A stretch of 64,000 nt of DNA from Lactarius indigo (taxonomy: Eukaryota > Basidiomycota > Agaricomycetes > Russulales > Russulaceae): the NCBI GenBank assembly GCA_025766275.1, contig JAFKAC010000137.1, positions 62,001-126,000 of the forward strand. Direction: 5' to 3'. How positions within the stretch are numbered: position 1 is the first letter of the stretch; the number at the start of each line of letters is the position of its first letter. The translations under genes and the position numbers were made by a program. Below, one piece after another: positions 1-11,337 of this stretch. The notes beneath the pieces are model-generated. The model saw nothing but the letters and a program-made list of their open reading frames with translations, did not search any database and was not told the DNA's origin.

Positions 1-1730
1 AATTATTTCTGGATGGGTGTAGGTACCATTGGGCCTTCGACCGGTGTCAGCAGACGCTGAAGCTGAGTATGATAGTCACGTACGACAAACCACCAAACCA
101 AGCGAGCATGGTGAGAGCCACGCCGAATCCAAAGGCACCAATGGATAACGCGATGATTACACTGCTCTTGACGCGGCACCCTGTCAAAGCATGGACACTG
201 GAAATTCAAGTGAACCAAGAACCAATCAGTGAACTATTTAGTAACCAACTGGAAACTGACCGATCGGCGAGGAATATGTTCGCTGACAGAACAAGGACGC
301 ATTGGCACCCAATGACGACGGGCACCTGCCATGTACGAGCTTTGACTGGGATATAACGGCTCGTACATATACAGGCGGGTGGGGTACAGACCTTTAAAAT
401 TCCTAGGGACACCGTAGTCGGCGACGCTATAAATTACGCGATTGAGCGTGTTTTCGTCAGCAGAATGATTCCGAGCTTACAAGTGCCACCATGCTAATTG
501 CCAAAGCCTACCATCCATAAAAGCAAGATGTAAAGCCCGAGACATTGAGTGCTGAGCTAGGAGATGGCAACAAGAACTTACATTATACCCTGGAAAGCAA
601 TTATGGTGTACTGCACGCCAACAAAAACCCTGAGAAAGTGAGAATATAAACTTTTAAAGGGGATAATTGTGACACCCACTTAATGCGCATCGAGTCCTTG
701 AATCCTACTGCAGTGTAAGGCTTTTTTGGCGTCATTTATCTGAATATGGACTCACCACTCAAAGAGTACGCGTACAGCTGCTGGCTTATGACCCCGAAAA
801 GAAAGGTGTTGACTATGGAACGAATTAGCGGCGCAGAAGTGGGCATGCACATAAAAATACCTACAAAGGATTGCCAATAGCCTGACCCCTGTTCATGTAA
901 GAGTATCATCGGGGATGCGGCGAGAAAGCTGCTAAGAACTGCATACCTGCGTGCAGTACAGAGTCAAGATGTTGCGGTGCCATAGCAAAAGAAAGGGTGG
1001 TGAGGGGTGAACACACCCAAGGTCGCGGTAGTCTTTGTAAAGACCAAGAACAAAGTGCGGGGATCTGATGGGGAGCGTCATGTCTGAGTCGGGATCATCA
1101 TGAAAAATGAAAAATGAACAAGAGGCACATCGGGTTGACAGTTGCGGCTTGCCTCATTAAGGTGCCGCTGACCGGGGCGATATCACCGCGGCATGCTTGG
1201 CGGCACTGCTTTTTGAGTGTTCTGCAACACAAAGGAATATTGTAGCAATAAAAAAAAAGAGACGAGCGTCAGGAACAGATGTTCGCCACATGGAAAATTA
1301 GACCGGCAATGTGTTTCAAATGATCCACCTGGGAGCGTCGGATTCTATTAGAGAACCTTAGACTATCTAGGAGTCCGAACTGACGCAAGTTATTGGAAAA
1401 ACTACTCGGCGCTCCGGAAAGCGACCTGCCTGTCAGTTTGATCGTCCTTGCAGTCTAAATCCTCGTAGCAACGCTGATTTGTACAGCGTACTACAGCCCG
1501 GTTACTTGCCCACATGCCTATGAGTTACACTTTATTCTGGCCAAGAGTTTGCCTGCTAGAGTTGTCGGATTCAACCAATTTGGGCATCCGTAAAATGTGA
1601 AGGTTAGGTCGATTGACGTACCTCCAAGGCCTTTACCGGCAATAATAATATAGCGCTTCTCCGTTGCTGGTCTTCTCCGCATGCTGAAACATGGTTTGTA
1701 TTTCCAAGCTTCCGAGCAACCATCACGACC
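1..1730. other. No gene recognised
   Basis: I see no convincing coding region. ORFs here are under 110 codons, overlap on opposite strands and have no recognisable motif. It is A+T-balanced unique-looking sequence upstream of the carbonic anhydrase cluster. Confidence 0.5.
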
Positions 1731-2344
1731 AACGTGCGACGACGACAAGGAACCAAGCGAAGGGTGACTAATATGTGTGTCCACGTGTCCCGGGCCCGAG
1801 CCCGAGGCCGCACCTCTCGACCGCAAGCTCGACCGCAATTACAAAACTGCCAATGTCAAGCTTGATGTCAAGCCCATTTTCCTGTCAGCGCGTTGTGTTC
1901 TTATTCTTAGAAGTACAGTACAGCACACCAAGGTTCAGAACCAAGAGAAGAAAAGGCGTATAGGCTATGCGACAAGATATACGTCGATTTGGCTGCTGTA
2001 CTGTGGGGTATTTATTATCTTCCAGAAAACCTTACAGTAAATAGTTTCTTCCCACACCTACTGTATACACCCTTGGCAGGCACGCCAAGAATAATCTCAA
2101 ACAAGAACTCTTGCTTTCTAAGTTCCTTACAGTAAGCTTTGTTTATTTGTTTACTGTGCCGACCTCTACAGGGCAACTCAGATACAGGTTTGGTGCGGCG
2201 CTTGCGTTCGCCGAATTGCGGGTCGTCAATTTCATTTGAATTGAAGACTTTTGCCGAACACGCATTGTCGCGATCTTCCGCCCGTACAGTACCGCATCGA
2301 GAAGGATGAGTTGAACTGCGAAAAGTCGGAGGAATCAACACGAC

Positions 2345-3435
2345 ATGCCCTCGCGAGCGCTCTCAGTCAAGGCCGTCCTCTGCGCCACTACTACTAGTAG
2401 TAGCAGCAGACCCAGATTGTCAGACCGGTCAGGGACGGGATCACGGCCAAGGACGGTTGTATCTCACGGTTTCCATGTTGCCGTTCTGCCTCTTTTGGCG
2501 AACCCGATCCGACGGGCTTCCGCCCCTCCTTTATCAATTCTCGACGGACCATTCCTCAGCACACGTCGTCACCATCACCACAAATCGAACCCACCAATGG
2601 ACGCTACCCTCGCGAAAATCTTTTCTGCTAATGCCCAGTGGGCGGAAGCCGTGAATGCCGCCGACCCAGACTTTTTCAAGCAGTCGGCCAAGGGCCAGAC
2701 CCCTAAGGTGCGGTTCTGACTTTCTGGTCCATACTCGTGCTCATCGTCATCGTATCCCCATTCGTGTCTCTGTCCACGAACAGGTGCTCTGGCTCGGATG
2801 CTCCGACTCGCGCGTCCCCGAAAGTGTTCTCACTGCCTCGCGCCCCGGTGATATCTTCGTCCATCGCAACATCGCCAAGTGAGTCGCGCATTCCTTTCTT
2901 TTCATCTAACCCCCCGATCGCCATTCTGGATGTCCCCACTGACGCTCGTACGGTTTACGTACAGCCAGATTCACCCCGATGAGGCCAGCGCGCTCGCGGC
3001 GATCACGTATGCCGTCGCGCATGTCGGTGTCGAGCACAGTGCGCCCTTTTTTTCCTCTCCGCTTTCTTCCTGCTTACGCTGACCGCCGCTTGCGTGTCTC
3101 ACACAGTCCTCGTCGTCGGCCATACTCGCTGCGGTGGCGCCGATGCAGCTCTCAAGGCCGTCGCCGGGACGCTGGGACCAGTCGAACCAGTGCTCGAGCG
3201 CTGGCTTACCCCGCTCATCTCGCTTGCCAGCAAGCTCAACTCGGAGGCCTGCTCTGATCCTCTCACGAGGCTCGTCGAAGAGAGCGTGCGCGCTTCAGTC
3301 GAAAACGTTGCCAATTCGGAGCCCGTCCGCAAGGTGTGGGAGGGCCAGAAGAACCTGTGGGTACACGGGCTCGTGTACGAGCTTGAGACGGGCACACTTA
3401 GGGATCTCAACGTTACGAAGGGACGCCAATCTTAA
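2345..3435 (+). CDS. Beta-carbonic anhydrase, copy 1 (4 exons)
   Basis: Interconverts CO2 and bicarbonate (carbonate dehydratase, zinc enzyme). Best model is join(2345-2707, 2784-2878, 2965-3038, 3107-3435): 861 nt, 286 residues, all introns 68-86 bp with GT-AG ends. Exon 2 carries CSDSRVPE, giving the first zinc Cys and the catalytic Asp-Arg pair. Exon 4 starts with [12 protein letters not shown], giving the zinc His and second Cys. [12 protein letters not shown] is also typical of the family. The ATG at 2345 is the first in frame. A second in-frame ATG at 2599 (MDATLAK) would remove an 84-residue N-terminal extension that could be a targeting sequence. The extension is partly conserved in the two other copies (HGFxVAxLPxLAN), so I favour the upstream start. 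Zinc ligands are all present and the copy looks functional. Confidence 0.88.
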
Positions 3436-3559
3436 ATGCGGAAACGTTAGGCGGTGGGCAGCACCGTACAATGTCGGCTTCGATGTGTTTCTCTTTGGGA
3501 ATGATCGACGGTTCTGTTTCGATGTCCAGAAGATAAGTAAAGAGATCGTGTGTTGTACA

Positions 3560-3593
3560 AGGCTAGATTTTTTTTTCAAAAAAAAAAGCTAGT
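3560..3593 (+). terminator. T-run/A-run inverted repeat after carbonic anhydrase copy 1
   Basis: A CTAG-containing inverted repeat of a T run followed by an A run lies about 125 bp after the stop codon. A near-identical copy follows copy 2 (6035-6067) and a diverged one follows copy 3 (about 10828-10858). It may be part of the 3' end signal. Its conservation could also simply reflect the segmental duplication. Confidence 0.35.
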
Positions 3594-4909
3594 TGGAGCG
3601 CGTTCACGTCTCGGTGGTGGTAGTCGTTCTGTTCAGAGGAATCAGTACAGACCGAACTTGACTCTCGTACTGAAGTACTGAAGCTTCAAAATTGAATGCT
3701 CTCTTCGGCTGCAATGGACGCAGCCTAGATCATTCATAGTTAAACAGTGCGATGATGACGAGGAGGGGACTAACTAATATGTGCGTGCACGTGTCCCGGG
3801 CCCGAGCTCACAGACCGCAGCTCTGGACCGGAAGCTCGGGTGCAATGCAGATTGCAGCCAATGGCTCGACGTCAAGATATGATGCAGCGGTGAGCTTTTA
3901 CATTGGGGGTGCGGGTGGGTGGGTGTTCGGAATAGTAGACTCCTTTACTATATTCGGCATTGCTCAGAGAGAATCGTGATGATATAACGGGTCTAGCCTC
4001 GGATTGTACTTCCGGGCTGTATCCCAAAATGGTACGGTAAATGCCTCCATAGGCTACTAGTACACACCTTCCAACTACCTTTTAGAATTTCGCCACGCCT
4101 ACCCCCGCTGCACCTACTGTTCCCACAGCTATGCAATGGGTTTGGAAGATGGGGTCACGCGGCGATGGTGAGTCGGGAAGCGGCTCTGGCCTCTGGGTGG
4201 TTGCCTGACGTAGGGCGGATAATGTAGACGGCGAACCAACAGCTCGCGACATGAATCACACGATCAACGATATGCAGGGCCTCGAACTAGAGGCTCAGGA
4301 CAACCGGACCTCACCTGAAAGTCGAGCAAGCCCATGAAGCGAACAAGGATCGTCGCTTCGTCTCCCCATAACTTAGGTGGCCTTGTCGTTCTCACGGTTA
4401 TTTCCGAGCCAACGTTACACAGGCGCCGAGAGTACAAAACCGGGGATGCGACCAAGAGCAGCTAACTTGAAGTTTATGCCATAGTTCGATTACTGCTACT
4501 GACGATACACTCTCCATGGTCACACTGGAAATGCCCGAGAAATCGAATCCTTTCCCTGTGTTCCATACTTCGGAGGGACTCGCTTTTAAGGAAAGTGGAT
4601 GACCTTTTCCCACAGCGAACACTTCATCGGATGAAGTTCATCCACCCGACCAAGCACCCGACCCCATCATATTGGACGGACAGCAAGAATTTTAATAGGT
4701 AAGTCAGTCAACGAAAAGCGCACAAGAATCACCTGCGACTTACAATCAATCACCTGCGACTTCACTCTTCATTCCAAGGAGAGTCCCCAGTCGTACTTAA
4801 GACGTCTGCTGTTACGACTTACTATTTCTTCGGAGTCCCGCTTCCATTCCATAGACTCTCTTGATCTCTTCTACTTCCCTTCTTCCAATCACACTCGGTT
4901 TATATTTCC

Positions 4910-5954
4910 GTGTCTAAGCCCGACTTAAGTGTGCTGCTCGACGTTGGGTCTCCACACACTTACCACGGTTTTCGCGTTGCTGCTCTGCCTATCCTGGCGA
5001 ACCTAATCCGACGGGCTTTTGCTTGGGCTCTTGCCCCTGCTTTCGCCCTTGCTGAAGTCCTTGCTACCATCATTGCCTTCGTCTCTAAATCAAACCTCAA
5101 AGAACCTGATGCTACCCTCGCGAAAATCATCTCTGCTAATTCCCGGTGGGCGAAGTCGGTGAACGTTTCCGACCCAACCTTTTTCAAGAAGTCTGCCAAG
5201 GGTCCCCAGACCCCTAAGGTGCCGTTCTGGCTTCTCGATCCCAACTCGTGCTCATCGTCGTCGTATCCTCATTTTATGTGCCCACACGCGCAGGTGCTCT
5301 GGATCGGATGTTCCGACTCGCGTGTCCCCGAAAGTGTTATCACTGCCTCGCGCCCAGGTGACATCTTCGTCCATCGCAACATCGCCAAGTACGTTACGCG
5401 TTCCGTTCCTTCATCTACTCCCCGACCACCACTCTAGACGCTTCCCACGCGACCCTATTGACGCTCATGCAATTTACCTACAGCCAGATTCACCCCGATG
5501 ACGACAACGCCCTTGCGGTGATCACATATGCCGTCGCGCATGTCCATGTCGAGCACAGTACGACCCTCCCCTCTCCCTCCCTCTCTGTTTAGGCTGACAG
5601 GCCCGCTCTGCCGCTTGCGTGTCCCCAGTCCTCGTTGTCGGCCATACTCGCTGCGGTGGTGCAGATGCGGCTCTCAAGGCCGTCGCCGGGGAGGGGGAGA
5701 CCGAACCGGTGATCGAGCGCTGGCTTACCCCGCTCATCTCGCTCGCCAGAAATCTCAGCTCGGAGGCCTCCTCTGATCCTCTCACGAGGCTAATCGAGGA
5801 GAGCGTGCGCGTTCAAGTCGAAAACGTTGCCAATTCGGAGCCCGTCCGCAAGGTGTGGGAGGGCCAAAAGGACCTGTGGGTGCATGGGCTCGTGTATGAG
5901 CTTGAGACGGGCCGACTTAGGAATCTAAACGTCACGAAGGGACGCAAATCTTAA
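4910..5954 (+). CDS. Beta-carbonic anhydrase, copy 2 (start codon unclear)
   Basis: Zinc-dependent CO2 hydration enzyme, paralogue of 2345-3435. Exons end/start at 5218/5294, 5388/5484 and 5557/5629 and stop at 5954, all with GT-AG introns and the same phases as copy 1. CSDSRVPE and HTRCGG are intact, so the zinc site and Asp-Arg dyad are present. The first exon is open from 4865 but contains no in-frame ATG; 4910 is a GTG. A possible rescue is a 5' exon at 4631-4698: it starts with ATG and ends in AG/GTAAGT. Spliced to an acceptor before 4930 it keeps the frame, over a 231 bp intron. Otherwise translation would need a non-AUG codon, or the copy is dead. The N-terminal stretch is hydrophobic and alanine-rich, possibly a targeting sequence. 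Confidence 0.75.
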
Positions 5955-6097
5955 ATGGGGAAGGGTTAAGCGGTGGAGAGGTTCTGTTTAGATTTTAATG
6001 TCCAGAATATAAGTAAAGAGATCGTATGTTGTACAAGACTAGATTTTTTTTCAAAAAAAAAAAGCTAGTTGGAGCGCGTTCACGTCTCGGTGGTGGC

Positions 6098-7527
6098 CAT
6101 CAGGGAAAACCTCTCGAGGTAATTGGCGATAATTTGACGGTTCTAGTAGCAAGATTATCAAAAAATATTTTGCCACAACTATTGTAGCGATATTGTACAA
6201 TACTGTAGTGACATTGTACAATAACACTGTAGAGATAATGTTTCGGATATCATCGGGGTACTATCACACCAATATCAATTTTATTGAAGTAAAGAAACAA
6301 CAGTAAACAACCGGATGGCATCATCAATAGCCCGCTTCTCGCGAGTAGTATCCTTACCGCTCGCCCCCCGGCACCCCACGCCGTCCTCCCGCTCCTCCCG
6401 CTGCCGCTCATGCTCGGCCTTCTACTCCTCCTCTTAATTCCGTGCCTCTGCAGCAGCAGCAGCTTCCAAGAAGATGCGCTGCTCCTCGGCCTTCTGCGCT
6501 GCAGCGTCGACGGCGATGACTGCAGCCATCTCAGCCTTTTTGCGCTCGAGGTGCGCTTGATCCATCATCTCGATCTGCTGGATCACGCTCTTGTTATGTC
6601 CTCGGTAGTAGGCACTTGGCCGTGGGGCTGTGTATGCGACGAGCGTGGACTCCAACCCGACGAGGTCATCTAGCTTTGAGCGCTTCAGGAAGCAGTCTTC
6701 TGGAGGCGGGGACGGTGGGGACGCCCAGTCGTCGCTTGTCTCCTCGGCCGCATCATCCTCAATTGGGCGTAAGTGTCGCGAAACGAGAAGGGAGGAAGAA
6801 AAATGGACCTTCAAGAGCTTCAGTATCTGATAGTATCTCTGTTCCGCTGGTCCAGGAGCTAGGCCCACAGCGAGGTTAATCAAGGACGACGGTGGAAATG
6901 AAGACGGCTCACATCCTGGGCTGCCTTAATGTATGGAATGCAGGGATGTGTGAAGCCGCGCTACTGGTCGTACAGGCCACCGCACGGTGTGTAACTTTGC
7001 ATAGAGGTTTGCTTTGATCGGAGATGCGTTGCTCTAAACTTGCTAAGGGCGCACGATGGTGCGGAATGATGGAAGATGCGGAGAGCGAGGGGTAGATACA
7101 GGGAGCATTTAAATTGGCAAGCAGAGAAACCGATCTGAAGGTACAGTAGAGTCCAGAGAGCGACCAAGCGAGGTTGCAAAACCAGAGGGAATGCAGAACT
7201 GAAGTGTAAAATTGGCCAAAGCGCGGGAAAGTCTGGTCCACCGGAGTGGTGCGAGAAGAGAACTACAAGTGAGAGCGGAGACGAGACAAGAACCGACGCT
7301 GTCCGAAATTGCGAATTGACGAGGTTAATTGCAAGTGCCCTCGGTTGCGCCTGACATTCACGCAAGAAGAAAGGGGGTAACACAGGCAACATGACTTGAC
7401 TTGCGACTCGAAGCGCTCTCAAATCGGCACTGGCACGAAACAGGCTTGAGGAAAACAGTGGGAGGAGGGCATCTCGCTTATTTACCGCCACAGTATCGCC
7501 CATTCGCATGGGAGGTTTTCCCTGATG
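6098..7527. mobile_element. DNA transposon with 16 bp perfect terminal inverted repeats
   Basis: The ends read CATCAGGGAAAACCTC (6098-6113) and its exact reverse complement (7512-7527). The matching stretch in duplication unit 1 is uninterrupted, so this is an insertion of about 1.43 kb. GTGG flanks both sides (before about 6097 and from 7530), perhaps a short target duplication with junction changes. Inside are an AT-rich block with repeated TGTAC/TGTAG motifs (6180-6245) and one ORF on the minus strand. No transposase was recognised, so it is probably non-autonomous. Superfamily not assigned. Confidence 0.7.
6434..6883 (-). CDS. Hypothetical protein inside the inverted-repeat element
   Basis: A 149-codon minus-strand ORF. 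The N-terminal half is proline- and acid-rich (SPPSPPPED). The C-terminal third is a long charged, alanine-rich helix (HLERKKAEMAA, then AAAAAEARN) likely to form a coiled coil. That layout resembles the C-terminal part of accessory proteins in other fungal DNA transposons, but I cannot name a family. It may be the last exon of a longer gene. The region above it (6884-7500) has a 182-codon ORF with no recognisable feature. Confidence 0.4.
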   Translation of the reverse strand: MINLAVGLAPGPAEQRYYQILKLLKVHFSSSLLVSRHLRPIEDDAAEETSDDWASPPSPPPEDCFLKRSKLDDLVGLESTLVAYTAPRPSAYYRGHNKSVIQQIEMMDQAHLERKKAEMAAVIAVDAAAQKAEEQRIFLEAAAAAEARN

Positions 7528-7650
7528 CCGTGGTAGTTGTTCTGTTCAGAGGTATTAATACAGACTGAACGTGACTCCAGTAGTAAAGTACTGAAGCTTC
7601 AAAGGTGAATGCTCTCTTCGGCTGCAATGGATGTAGGCAAGTGTCAAATT

Positions 7651-8244
7651 CTTACAGCCGGCGAGGAAGCGATAGACCCAAACGCACTCATGCTCCACAA
7701 CTTGATCTGTTTACTTTTGGAGCAGGGCAAATAACGGGCCGAGCTGGGGCCGAGCTGGGGCCGAGCCTAGTCTGTCACGCATATCATATTGGTGTTACTG
7801 TGATTCTCTCACCGACAAGTTGGCAAGTCTTGAGCCTGAGTCACTGCCAGTGTCTACCGGTGCACATCTCCCTTACGAAATGACAAGCCGACACATCCAT
7901 AAAGCTACTAAAGAGCAGCTTGTGGTCATCAGGCTGTGTCGAAGTTTGGGTTGTTGTCGTTGTGAGCCATAGCATACAGAGAGGGCCCAAGTCCCAATCA
8001 ATATATGCTGCCTAGTGCTAGTCAGAACGTCGCTCCATAATTCGGATAAAAGATTGAAAATTCGATTATATTGAGTGGGAGCATGCAGCATGGTGAGCGA
8101 TGGATTCATGAGCACTCCGAGTCACATGATAGAAGGCCCCATCATTTCCTTGTTTGTCCTGCTCCAAAAGCGGCTCCAAAAGTAAACAGAACAATCGTGG
8201 CGTGTGAGTACATTTGGGTCTATCGTTTCCTCACCAGCTGTAAG
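7651..8244. mobile_element. MITE-like element with ~80 bp imperfect inverted ends
   Basis: The left end (about 7651-7730) and the reverse complement of the right end (about 8165-8244) align over roughly 80 bases with scattered mismatches. Shared blocks include CTTACAGC, GATAGACCCAAA, CTGTTTACTTTTGGAGC. The matching region of duplication unit 1 (about 3715-3745) lacks this stretch, so it is an insertion of roughly 0.6 kb. There is no coding capacity. The CAG...CTG ends are reminiscent of hAT elements. I could not identify a clean 8 bp target duplication. Confidence 0.65.
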
Positions 8245-8274
8245 GTTTAGATCCAAACCTAGGTCATCATTCAT

Positions 8275-10870
8275 GTTAAACAGTGCGATGATGACGAGGA
8301 GGGAACTTACTAATATGTGTGTGCACGTGCCCCGGGTCCCGGGTCCGAGCTCTGCACCGCAGCTTTGGACCGGAAGCTCAGGTATTGCAGATTGCTGCCA
8401 ATGCTCGACGTCAAGACATGATGCAGCGGTGAGCTCTTCTTACATTGGGGATACGAGTGGGTGAGAGTTCGGAGTACTTTACTATATCCGGTATTGTTCA
8501 GAGGGAATCATGGTAATATGCGTGGTAATATATATAACGGGTCTAGCCTCTGATTGTACTCCCGGGCTATATCCCAAAACGGTACGGTAAATGCCTCCAC
8601 AGACTACGCGCCCTTCCAACAGAGTTTTCCAACTACGTTTAGAAATCCGCCACGTCTGCCCCCACTGCTCCCGGCTGTGCGACGGTGAATCGTGAAGCGG
8701 CTCCGAGTCTGGGTGGTTACCTGACGTGAGGCAGAAAATGTGGACGGCGAGCCAACAGCTCGCAACATAATCAATGATATGCAGGGCCTCGGACTAGAGG
8801 CTCAGGACGACCGGACCTCCCCCTATACCCGCGCCCCCTGAATCCGACTAGGTAGGTGCACACCACTGAGGTTTGGTTTCCTCATGGTCTCATTTCCGTG
8901 TGACTGTCTAATATGCGGCTAAACACCGCCTATATTGACTTCTGCCTCGTTTGCGACTGTATGCTGGGCACCCAAGCGGTTTCTCCTATTCTATAACTTC
9001 TCTCCAATTCTCTACAACCTGTCTGTAACTCTGTTATGTATCCCGGAATAAAAAGTGATCCAAAAAAAAAAAAAGACAACCGGACCTCCTCACCGTGAAA
9101 GTCAAGCAAGCCCGTGAAGCAAACAAGGATCCTCGTCTCGTCTCCCTATTCTGCATGGGTAACCATTTTGTCGTTCTCACGGTTATTTCCGGGCCAACGC
9201 AACACACGCACCGAGAGTACAAAACCGGGGATGCGACCGAGAGCAGCTAACTCAAAGTTTATGCCTCAGTTCGGTTACTGCCCCTGACGATACATTCTCC
9301 ATGGTCACACTGGAAATGCCCGAGAAATCAAATTTTTTCCCTGTATTCCATACTTCGGAGGTAAGTTACTCGCTTTTAAAGAAAGTGAATGATTTTCCTA
9401 CAGCAAGCATTTCATCCACCCGACCAAGCACCCGACCCCATCATATTGGACGGACAGCAAGAATTTAAATAGGCAAGTCAGTCAACGAAAGGCTCACAAG
9501 AATCACTTGCGAGTTACAAGCAATCACCTGCAACTTCACTCTTCATTCCAAGGAGAGTCCCCAGCCGTACTTAAGACGTCTGCTGTTACTACTTACTATT
9601 TCTTCGGAGTCTGAGTCCTGCTTCTATTCTATAGACTCTTTTGATCTCTTCTATTTCCCTTCCAACCACATTGGGTTCTTATTTCCGTACCTTAAGCCCG
9701 ACTTAAGTGTGCTGCTCGACGTTGGGTTTCCACACACTCACCACTGTTTTCGCGTTGCTGCTCTGCCTATCCTGGCGAAACTAATCCAACGGGCTTTTGC
9801 TTGGGCTTTTGCCCTTGCTTTTGCCCTTGCTTTCGTCCTCGCTTCCGTCGTTGCCTCCGTACCAAAACTCGAAGAACCTGATGCTACCCTCGCGAAAATC
9901 TTCTCTGCTAATTCCCGGTGGGCGAAGTCCGTGAAAGCTGCCGACCCAACCTTTTTCAAGAAGTCTGCCAAGGGTCCCCAGACCCCTAAGGTGCGGTTCT
10001 GGTTTCTCGATCCCAACTCGTGCTCATCGTCGTCGTATCCCCATTTATGTGCCCACGCGCGCAGGTGCTCTGGATCGGGTGTTCCGACTCGCGTGTCCCT
10101 GAAAGTGTTATCACTGCCTCGCGCCCAGGTGACATCTTCGTCCATCGCAACATCGCCAAGTAAGTTACGCATTCCTTCCTTCATCTACTTCCCTATTGAC
10201 GCTCATGCGATTTACGTATAGCCAGATTCACCCCGATGACGACAACGCCTTTGCGGTGATCACATATGCCGTTGCGCATGTCCATGTCGAGCACAGTGCG
10301 TCCTCTCCTCTCCCCTTCTCTCTGTTTAGGCTGACAGGCCCGCTTTGCCGCTTGCGTGTCTCACGCAGTCTTCGTTGTCGGGCACACTCGCTGCGGTGGT
10401 GCAGATGCGGCTCTCAAGACCATCGCCGGGGCGGGGGAGGCCGAACCAGTGATCGAGCGCTGGCTTACCCCACTCATCTCGCTCGCCAGAAATCTCAGCT
10501 CGGAGGCCTCCTCTGACCCTCTCACGAGGCTAATCGAGGAGAACGTGCACGTTCAGGTCAAAAATGTTGCCAATTCGGAGCCAGTCCGCAAGGTGTGGGA
10601 GGGCAAGAAGGACCTGTGGGTGCATGGGCTTGTGTATGAGCTCGAGACGGGCCGACTTAGGAATCTAAACATCACGAAGGGGCGCAAATCTTAAACGTGG
10701 AAAGGTTAGGCGGCGGGGAATACCGCAGAATTTCGTGCTTGAAGTGTTTTCCTTTTGGGAAGACGGAAGATTCTGTTTCGATGTTAGTACCTAGGAGATG
10801 ATAAAGAGATCGTGTGTTGTTCAAGGTTGGTTGGTGATTTTTTTTAACAAAAAAAGGCTCGTGGAGCGCA
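8275..10870 (+). repeat. Tandem duplication unit 3
   Basis: Third copy of the carbonic anhydrase segment, from the shared AGTGCGATGATGACGAGGA flank to the T-run/A-run repeat after the gene. The gene-free part 8420-9690 matches 3900-4900 in blocks (for example GGACGGACAGCAAGAAT at 9456-9472). It includes an extra stretch around 8810-9075 ending in an A run that is absent from unit 2. No other gene was seen in it. Confidence 0.65.
9709..10694 (+). CDS. Beta-carbonic anhydrase, copy 3 (start codon unclear)
   Basis: Paralogue of the two upstream copies, with exon borders 9990/10065, 10159/10222 and 10295/10369 and stop at 10694. Intron phases and positions are conserved. CSDSRVPE and HTRCGG are intact, so the active site is complete. 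As in copy 2, the first exon has no in-frame ATG; 9709 is a GTG. The upstream stretch matching the possible 5' exon of copy 2 has lost its ATG and has GCAAGT where copy 2 has GTAAGT. The N-terminal segment carries a repeated Ala-Phe run ([10 protein letters not shown]), hydrophobic and possibly a targeting signal. It is either non-AUG initiated or a recently disabled copy. Confidence 0.72.
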
Positions 10871-11335
10871 TTCACGTGTCGGTGGGAGTAGCCGTCGTTC
10901 AGAGGAGTATCGGCACAGCAATTGAACTTGAATCCGGTGCTAAATTAAAGCTTGAATATTGAATACTCAAATTGTCGAAGCTATGGCCATGACTGGAAAA
11001 GGCTGAGATGCTATCGCCCTCTTGTCGCGCCCGGGATGTCTCTGGGTGCACACCGTGCAATAGACATGGGTGAATATAAAATGTGAAAGGTTTAGAGATG
11101 AGATGAAAGAGACAAGTAGGAACAAGAGTAAGACAGGACAGTAAAGAGATAGGCAGAGGTTTCGACACAGCTGGTAGTACCAGTACTAGGAATGTATTAC
11201 CACTTATAGTACACAGGTACGCAAGAACAAGTAAGGCAAGAGGGTGATATGGGTCAAGTCGGTCAGGTAAGCGAAAGAAATGGAATATGATCAACACGCA
11301 GTGCGGAAGTCCAGGGACAAGAACCGAGAACTTGA
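10870..11335. other. Intergenic, no gene recognised
   Basis: Spacer between carbonic anhydrase copy 3 (+) and the membrane protein gene (-), which converge here. The only ORF (minus, 132 codons) is rich in Leu/Pro/Ser with no motif. It overlaps the probable 3' untranslated region. Confidence 0.4.
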
Positions 11336-11337
11336 GA

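Larger units (their letters stand above)
1735..3750 (+). repeat. Tandem duplication unit 1 (carbonic anhydrase plus flanks)
   Basis: First of three diverged copies of a segment holding one beta-carbonic anhydrase gene. All three share a 5' flank with CTAATATGTG then CACGTG and CCCGGG (about 1768-1810, 3773-3815 and 8310-8350). All share the same gene body. At the 3' end the first two units share a CGTTCACGTCTCGGTGG stretch, and the third has a diverged version. The 3' flank of this unit, from about 3600, runs directly into the 5' flank of unit 2, so the copies are head to tail. Confidence 0.7.
3745..7640 (+). repeat. Tandem duplication unit 2, enlarged by a DNA transposon
   Basis: Second copy of the carbonic anhydrase segment. 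It contains the shared 5' flank (from about 3747), the promoter-proximal block with GGACGGACAGCAAGAAT (4674-4690), the gene, and the shared 3' flank. The 3' flank is split into 6068-6097 and 7528-7635 by the inverted-repeat element at 6098-7527. The gene-free part 3900-4620 is similar to 8420-9400 in unit 3. No other gene was seen in it. Confidence 0.65.

Noticed and set aside
6961..7509. 182-codon minus-strand ORF at the right end of the inverted-repeat element
   Set aside because: Composition is Leu/Ser/Pro noise with no transposase motif; not supported as coding.
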